Shown: piece by piece, positions 5,916 through 10,131 of the stretch | Position numbering within the stretch: the first letter of the stretch is position 1 | Layout of the letters: each line of letters opens with the position of its first letter | Origin: Pseudomonadota bacterium | GTDB taxonomy: Bacteria > Pseudomonadota > Gammaproteobacteria > Burkholderiales > Sulfuricellaceae | Reading direction: 5' to 3' | Length of the DNA stretch: 10,131 nt | Assembly: GCA_021783895.1 (NCBI GenBank) | Contig: JAJXTJ010000012.1 | Span: forward strand, 1 to 10,131 | The notes under the pieces: model-generated | The model's input: the letters and a program-made list of their open reading frames with translations, nothing else | Told to the model about the DNA's origin: nothing | Database searches by the model: none | Translations under genes and position numbers: made by a program

Positions 5916-8205
5916 GCGGCTTTCCCTGGTTCTCGACATCCCATTCTCTGTCGTCCATGTCAGTATCCACGTTGCGCGCTTGCGCCTGATAGAGGCGAAA
6001 ATAGGCGCCCTCGCGGGCCATCAGCTCGTCATGGTTGCCCACCTCGACGATCTGCCCGCGATCGAGCACCACCAGCCGGTCGGCGCGACGCAGCGTGGAG
6101 AGCCGGTGCGCGATGGCAATGGTGGTTCGTCCCTGAACCAGGTTATCCAGGGCTTTCTGGATTTCCTTCTCGGTCGACGAATCGACCGATGAGGTCGCTT
6201 CGTCGAGGATCAGGATGCGCGGATCAATGAGCAGCGCCCGGGCAATGGAAATACGCTGGCGTTCCCCGCCCGACAGGGCTTGGCCGCGCTCGCCGGCCAG
6301 TGAATCATACCCCTGCGGCAAGCGCAGGATGAACTCGTGGGCGTGGGCGGCGCGAGCGGCGGCAACGATCTCCGCCCGACTGGCATCCGGCTTGCCATAG
6401 GCGATATTCTCGGCGATGGTGCCGAAGAACAGGAAGGGTTCCTGCAGCACCAGTCCGATGTTGCGCCGATATTCGGATATCGGCAGGGCGCGGATATCCA
6501 CCCCATCAACGCGGATAGCCCCCTCGGATACATCGTAAAAACGGCAGATCAGGTTGGCCAGTGTGCTCTTGCCCGATCCGCTGTGCCCCACCAGGCCGAT
6601 CATCTCGCCGGGGGCGATGGCCAGATCAATTCCCCGGATAACCGTACGGTTGCCGTAGCGGAAACCCGCGTTGCGAATCTCGATTCCCCCCCGCACCTGA
6701 TCGAGGTGAACCGGGGTGGTTGGCTCGGGAACACTGGAGACATGATCGAGAATGTCGAAAATGCGTTTTGCTCCGGCGGCGGCCTTCTGCGTCACCGAGA
6801 CGATGCGGCTCATGGAGTCGAGCCGGGTATAGAAACGGCTGATGTAAGCCAGGAAAGCGACCAGCACGCCCACGGTGATCTGGTTGCGCGAGACCTGCCA
6901 GATGCCGAATGCCCACACCACGAGCAGCCCGGCTTCGGTCAGCAGGGTTACGGTAGGCGTGAACAGGGACCATAGCTTGTTCAGCCGGTCATTGGCCGCG
7001 AGGTTGTGCTGGTTGGCCTCGCGAAAGCGCGCCGCTTCGCGCTGTTCCTGGGCAAAAGCCTTGACCACCCTGATGCCGGGAATGGTATCGGCCAGCACGT
7101 TGGTGACCTCCGACCAGACCCGGTCGATCTTCTCGAAGCCGGTGCGCAGCTTGTCGCGCACCACATGGATCATCCAGGCGATGAAGGGCAGAGGGAGCAA
7201 CGTCACCAGCGCCAGCCAGGGGTTGATCGAAAACAGGATCGCCGCAGTCATGAGAATCATCAGCACGTCCGTGGCGAAGTCCAGCAGATGCAGGGAAAGG
7301 AATACACAGATGCGGTCGGTCTCGGAGCCGACGCGGGTCATCAGATCACCGGTGCGCTTGCCGCCGAAATACTCCAGGGAAAGCCGCAGCAAATGCTCGT
7401 AGGTGGTCGTGCGCAAATCGGCCCCGATGCGCTCGCTCACCAGGGCGAGAATGTAGGTGCGCGCCCAGCCCAGGCTCCACGCCACCAGCGCGGACCCCAG
7501 CAACCCCGCGAGCAGGAGAGCCACCATGCCGTGATCGATAGGGGCGCCGTTCTCGTAAGGAATCAGCACTTTGTCCATCAAGGGCATGGTCAGGTAAGGC
7601 GGCACCAGGGTGGCGGCAGTGGACGCCAGCATCAGCAGAAAGCCGGCGAGCAGCTGTCCGTTATAGGGTTTGGCGAAACGCCACAACCGGAACAGCGTCC
7701 ACGTCGTGGGCGGGGCATGGATTTCCCTGGTGCAGATGGGGCACTCTTCCTGTCCCGGCATGAGCGGCGCCTTGCAGTTGGGACAAACGATTTCTGTCTG
7801 ACGACTGACGGAATGCCCTTTGATCCAGCCGTTAAGTTGCCGCTCGAAGTGTTCGACCAGCCGCAATGCCGCTGTATTATGGCCCAGGGTGTAACGCCAG
7901 CAGGCGAGACGCGCCTCGTCGTCGTGCAGCTCCAGGCTGCCCACCCCGGCATGATCGTGGCGCTGGAGGACCATCCCTTTGCGGTAAATCCAATCTCGCC
8001 ATACCGTTTCTTCGAGCCCCTTGGCCAGCAACCGGCGGTCGGTCACGACGACCAGACCCTGGGTAAAATGCAGGCGCACATCGAGATCGATCTCCAGCCA
8101 CGCCAGAACCTCCTCTTCGTTGGTCAACTGGAGCTCCACCTCGGCGCGCCAGGCATCGGGCAAAGGCTTGCCGGTTGGCACTGAAAGAGGGGGGATGGTT
8201 TTCAC
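5899..8205 (-). CDS. Half-size ABC exporter with N-terminal DUF/zinc-ribbon extension (cyanophycin-associated type)
   Basis: 768 residues, from GTG at 8205 with AAGG about 7 bases upstream; no ATG lies near. Residues 1-140 are a soluble extension unlike a standard exporter, followed by a zinc ribbon (CPNC 141-144, CPIC 155-158). An ABC-exporter membrane domain spans about 185-470. The ATPase domain has Walker A GHSGSGKS (540-547), Q-loop Gln588, signature LSGGERQ (644-650), Walker B ILILDE (664-669) and H-loop His700. All catalytic residues are intact, so it should work as a homodimer in the inner membrane. The architecture matches the transporter found next to cyanophycin synthetase genes in Betaproteobacteria. 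Substrate unknown; an Arg/Asp-related or peptide substrate would be guesswork. It forms an operon with the overlapping DUF1854 gene. Its promoter region abuts the mobile-element block on the right. Confidence 0.9.
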   Translation of the reverse strand: MKTIPPLSVPTGKPLPDAWRAEVELQLTNEEEVLAWLEIDLDVRLHFTQGLVVVTDRRLLAKGLEETVWRDWIYRKGMVLQRHDHAGVGSLELHDDEARLACWRYTLGHNTAALRLVEHFERQLNGWIKGHSVSRQTEIVCPNCKAPLMPGQEECPICTREIHAPPTTWTLFRLWRFAKPYNGQLLAGFLLMLASTAATLVPPYLTMPLMDKVLIPYENGAPIDHGMVALLLAGLLGSALVAWSLGWARTYILALVSERIGADLRTTTYEHLLRLSLEYFGGKRTGDLMTRVGSETDRICVFLSLHLLDFATDVLMILMTAAILFSINPWLALVTLLPLPFIAWMIHVVRDKLRTGFEKIDRVWSEVTNVLADTIPGIRVVKAFAQEQREAARFREANQHNLAANDRLNKLWSLFTPTVTLLTEAGLLVVWAFGIWQVSRNQITVGVLVAFLAYISRFYTRLDSMSRIVSVTQKAAAGAKRIFDILDHVSSVPEPTTPVHLDQVRGGIEIRNAGFRYGNRTVIRGIDLAIAPGEMIGLVGHSGSGKSTLANLICRFYDVSEGAIRVDGVDIRALPISEYRRNIGLVLQEPFLFFGTIAENIAYGKPDASRAEIVAAARAAHAHEFILRLPQGYDSLAGERGQALSGGERQRISIARALLIDPRILILDEATSSVDSSTEKEIQKALDNLVQGRTTIAIAHRLSTLRRADRLVVLDRGQIVEVGNHDELMAREGAYFRLYQAQARNVDTDMDDREWDVENQGKPHEKGD

Positions 8206-8288
8206 AAATCTGCCTTGGATCTTTGCCTGGGGTTCATGGACTCACCGGAGGCCAAACTGGAACGCAGTTTACTTGCGTTGAAAACAAG

Positions 8289-8297
8289 ATTATAGCA
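8289..8297 (-). promoter_or_regulatory. Extended -10 promoter for the ABC/DUF1854 operon
   Basis: On the - strand TGCTATAAT (8297 down to 8289) is an extended -10 element, about 85 bases upstream of the GTG start. No good -35 is visible 16-18 bases further up, consistent with extended -10 promoters. The GACCCC/GGGGTC inverted repeat at 8300-8338 lies directly upstream, so the element block begins at the promoter edge. Confidence 0.5.
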
Positions 8298-8299
8298 TC

Positions 8300-8338
8300 G
8301 ACCCCATGAGTCTGTTTTCAGGGGGGCGTTGCGGGGTC
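8300..8338. repeat. GACCCC...GGGGTC inverted repeat
   Basis: GACCCC (8300-8305) and GGGGTC (8333-8338) enclose 27 bases. The same hexamer recurs at 8418, 9291, 9636, 9910 and 10020. It marks the left edge of the mosaic region. Confidence 0.55.
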
Positions 8339-8347
8339 ATATTGAAC

Positions 8348-9289
8348 TTAAGGATGAGGGTGGCGAAACCGGGCTTCGTCCCTATTTTTCTGTAAATTTG
8401 CAATATCAATCGAGTCTGACCCCATTGATATGGTTACCGTAGTGCTATCGCTGGTGAGGGCTGGCAGGTAATCGACGGCGGTGAGGGTGCTGGTGCCGTT
8501 GGCGTCTTGGGAGATTTTCCATGTCTGCCCTTTGCAAACTGGATTGGGATTAAGTGGTGTCACTGCTTCATCAGCAACAACAGCAACAAAGTAATATAAC
8601 TTAACTTTGTAGCCATTTCCTTCTACTTGCATGACAAAGGAATCATCACCAATATAGCCATCGTTAGGCCGATATCGTGAGTCGCCCCAGTCGCCATCTG
8701 AGCTAATGGGTTCTAACAATCCATGTTTAGGCTGCTGGAGGATAGTAATTGTTGGCGTATTTATCTTATTGGTTTTGAAATAATAGGTGTTCGCATACCC
8801 CACAGGAAAAAGTTCTATCTGACCAGTGCGACTATCCACCAGATCACAAACCCCCAATATATGCTCACTTGCCTTGGCTGTTGCTTGAAAAGCGTTAGCC
8901 TGCGCCACCATCACCACCGATGGCATGGAAGGCGGGATATCCGGTTGAGCCGCAATAAACATGGTGTACTCTCCATTGTTAAAGCCAAGCGTGTTCCTGG
9001 CCTCTGTTAATAATGCTTGCATGGGTTCAGCCAGCACTATACCCGCTGGCACGGCTGTATCATTGCTGACCGGTGCTGCCATCAGCGCATGAATGCCGCC
9101 ACCGATCTCCACCGGTTTTTGTACATGCAATGCGATGCCGAATTGGCTTTGATAGCCTTGGGCATTGACGGCCTTGATGCCAACACGATTCAATACGTCA
9201 CGCATACTTTCATACGGATTCCCGCTAGGTTTTCCGTTAGTGCCATATGCCAAAGGAACATTGTTGAGGTACCAATAATTGTGGATCAA
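8348..9289 (-). pseudogene. Fragment of a large secreted/Ig-like-repeat type protein, both ends lost
   Basis: An open frame of 313 codons with protein-like composition, but with only a TTG at its upstream end and no ribosome binding site. The last 22 codons (DSIDIAN to HPHP) are read through repeat sequence and look foreign. The first 160 residues are of unknown type. Residues around 175-240 (TITILQQPKHG, then YRPNDGYIGDDSFVMQVE, then YYFVAVV) resemble a cadherin/Ig-like repeat ('PxHGxL...Y.PN.GY.G.DSF') of large exported proteins in Betaproteobacteria. A segment near VCKGQTWKIS looks like the linker that follows it. The coding part lies exactly inside a 20-bp inverted repeat (8410-8429 and 9285-9304), so it appears to be a gene piece cut out of a longer gene. 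AT content is higher than in the neighbouring genes, suggesting transfer. Expression is doubtful. Confidence 0.55.
8363..8382 (+). repeat. REP-like direct repeat, copy 1
   Basis: GCGAAAYCGGGCTYCGTCCC consensus; 18 of 20 positions agree with copy 2 at 10026-10045, in the same orientation. The two copies bracket most of the mosaic region. The GGGC...CCC core is weakly palindromic, as in REP sequences. Confidence 0.6.
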
Positions 9290-9304
9290 TGGGGTCGGAC
9301 TCGA
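8410..9304. mobile_element. 895-bp segment bounded by 20-bp inverted repeats (19/20)
   Basis: The right end ATCAATGGGGTCGGACTCGA (9285-9304) matches the reverse complement of 8410-8429 at 19 of 20 positions. The interior carries only the gene fragment on the - strand and no transposase. The end sequence contains the GGGGTC core found at the other junctions here. It may be a non-autonomous unit moved by a transposase in trans, or two REP-like copies that happen to flank a fragment. Calling it a mobile element is inference. Confidence 0.4.
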
Positions 9305-9630
9305 ATGGCACTTACTTAAGCGATAACCGCATGAACTAATGAAAGAAACAGGCTGGCCTGGTGGTAAGCTTTAGTCGCCAAACCATCGTAACCACCGAAG
9401 AGCCAGCCCACATGCATATTAATCGTTCTGTGTTATCTCAACAACATCGCGTACAGCGTCACGCTGCCACCAGCGACGCATTTTGTTTTTTCAATCAGCT
9501 CACCTCGCCTGAACTACTGGATACGCTGGAATCAACACTGCCTGACCACCGTGAGCGGCTATTCCCTCCGACAGAGACGCTGTCCATGTTTCTCGCGCAA
9601 GCACTGAAACCGGATCGTTCATGCCAGCAA
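9302..9630 (+). mobile_element. IS4-family element remnant: left end and start of transposase
   Basis: The left end begins about CGAATGGCACTTACTTAAG (9302-9320). The boundary is defined by the second copy at 10045, because similarity between the two stops there. An 87-base stretch (9302-9388) is shared with 10045-10131 at 78 of 87 positions. The element breaks off after base 9630, inside the transposase, immediately before a CGGGGTCAGG motif. No right end is found in the window. Confidence 0.7.
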
Positions 9631-9678
9631 ACTACGGGGTCAGGTCTAGAAACAATGCCTCTCACCCACCGCTCCTAA
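9412..9678 (+). pseudogene. IS4-family transposase, truncated after 73 codons
   Basis: ATG at 9412 starts MHINRSVLSQQHRV; an in-frame GTG at 9361 is upstream but lies in the conserved IS end. Residues 1-73 match, from memory, the N-terminal domain of IS4-family transposases of Beta- and Gammaproteobacteria, including the FPPTETLSMFLAQAL (51-65) and DRSCQQ (68-73) stretch that in intact members continues as 'AVND'. After Gln73 (base 9630) the similarity ends and 15 unrelated codons lead to a stop at 9678. The DDE catalytic domain is entirely missing, so the protein is inactive. The break coincides with a GGGGTC motif at 9636. Confidence 0.8.
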
Positions 9679-9909
9679 ACAAAACCAACGCGAAATACCA
9701 CTTTTTTATATGACAATTGAGCCACTATAGGTCTTTGGCCGGGCGGTGACAAGCCGTGCCGGAGGCCGCTCGACACCTACATCCACGCGTAGCGCAACAA
9801 ATGAAATACGCACCTCGCCTGCAAGCCAATAGACACGGCCATATCCAATGCTCAGCCCTTGCAGATCGCCTATTGACGGGGCTTGCGTGGCATCCAAGCA
9901 CGGAGGTAT
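9679..9909. other. Intergenic/unknown stretch between IS remnant and RAYT remnant
   Basis: A - strand open frame of about 60 codons (9706-9897, TTG start, no ribosome binding site) has reasonable composition (QGLSIGYGRVYWLAGEVRIS) but matches no family I know. It may be a further gene fragment. No RNA gene or terminator is recognised. Confidence 0.25.
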
Positions 9910-10025
9910 GGGGTCACATCTTGCCTTTTAACATATTACTTCCCATCATTTTAATGATGCGACTGACGGTTGCATAATGCAATTCGAGCGCACGGACAAT
10001 ACATCAAATAACAAGGTGTGACCCC
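9910..10025. repeat. 116-bp unit with 14-bp inverted ends
   Basis: GGGGTCACATCTTG (9910-9923) is the reverse complement, at 13 of 14 positions, of CAAGGTGTGACCCC (10012-10025). The interior holds the transposase remnant described separately. It is the second GGGGTC-bounded unit in this block. Confidence 0.6.
9914..10003 (-). pseudogene. C-terminal remnant of a probable REP-associated (Y1/IS200-like) transposase
   Basis: Reading the - strand from 10003 to TGA at 9916-9914 gives about 29 codons, containing LELHYATVSRIIK and ending KGKM before the stop. The 'xLHYATVSRxxK' pattern, a helix-turn-helix recognition helix close to a basic C-terminus, is the usual end of RAYT-type Y1 transposases, which process REP sequences. 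A TGA interrupts the frame at 10006-10004, so only the tail survives and the catalytic HUH/Tyr region is absent. The stop codon itself lies within the GGGGTCA motif, as is common when a REP directly adjoins the gene end. Assignment is from motif memory on a short stretch. Confidence 0.5.
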
Positions 10026-10045
10026 GCGAAATCGGGCTCCGTCCC
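10026..10045 (+). repeat. REP-like direct repeat, copy 2
   Basis: Second copy of the 20-base repeat at 8363-8382 (18/20). It directly abuts the left end of the second IS4-family element. Confidence 0.6.
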
Positions 10046-10131
10046 GAATGGCACTTACTTAAGGCTTAACCGCATGAACTAAAAAAAGAAACAGGCTGGC
10101 CTGGTGGTACGATTTAGTCTCCAAACCAACG
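10045..10131 (+). mobile_element. Left end of a second IS4-family element (runs off the window)
   Basis: The 87 bases match 9302-9388 at 78 positions without gaps, in the same orientation. The differences are scattered, so this is a diverged relative and not a recent duplicate. The transposase start would lie about 24 bases beyond the window. Whether this copy is intact cannot be seen. Confidence 0.75.

Noticed and set aside
7006..8184. 392-codon open frame on the + strand antisense to the ABC transporter
   Set aside because: It is Gln/Gly/Arg/His-rich, lacks any family motif and mirrors a strongly supported gene on the other strand; a GC-bias shadow.
8300..10025. Possible CRISPR array or integron attC cluster
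   Set aside because: Repeats are short, irregularly spaced and in both orientations, with no unit spacers; no attC core pattern was seen.

Overview
The window looks like chromosomal DNA of a moderately GC-rich (upper 50s %, estimated by eye) betaproteobacterium, probably of the Nitrosomonadales/Gallionellales/Sulfuricella kind. This rests on the gene repertoire: an ArnT-type glycosyltransferase, small secreted proteins of betaproteobacterial type, an RluE-type pseudouridine synthase, and the ABC transporter + DUF1854 pair that usually accompanies cyanophycin genes. No rRNA, tRNA or CRISPR array was seen.

Left part (1-3290, + strand): the 3' end of a membrane glycosyltransferase; two secreted proteins with low-complexity tails (968-1924 and 1976-2407) that look like an operon of distantly related proteins; mobA (molybdenum cofactor guanylyltransferase); then a GC-rich intergenic repeat and a hairpin terminator serving the opposing gene.

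Middle part (3299-8205): a PBP7-type D,D-endopeptidase (pbpG, - strand) is divergent from an RluE-like pseudouridine synthase (+). They are separated by an unusually AT-rich intergenic region with a perfect 10-bp inverted repeat and a consensus -10 box so close to the rluE start that its mRNA may be leaderless. A small Ala/Lys/His-rich exported protein follows, closed by a strong bidirectional terminator. Converging on it is a two-gene - strand operon, a 768-aa half-ABC transporter with an N-terminal extension and zinc ribbon overlapping a DUF1854 gene. The family partner cphA is not in view.

Right part (8300-10131): a mosaic of mobile-element debris with no clearly intact gene. It holds an 895-bp segment carrying a gene fragment, enclosed by a 20-bp inverted repeat (19/20); a 5'-truncated-type IS4-family remnant (left end plus the first 73 codons of the transposase); the C-terminal remnant of a probable REP-associated (Y1/IS200-like) transposase inside a 116-bp unit with 14-bp inverted ends; and the left end of a second IS4-family copy running off the window. 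Seven GGGGTC/GACCCC motifs recur here, at nearly every junction. The most unusual item is the gene fragment packaged between inverted REP-like motifs.
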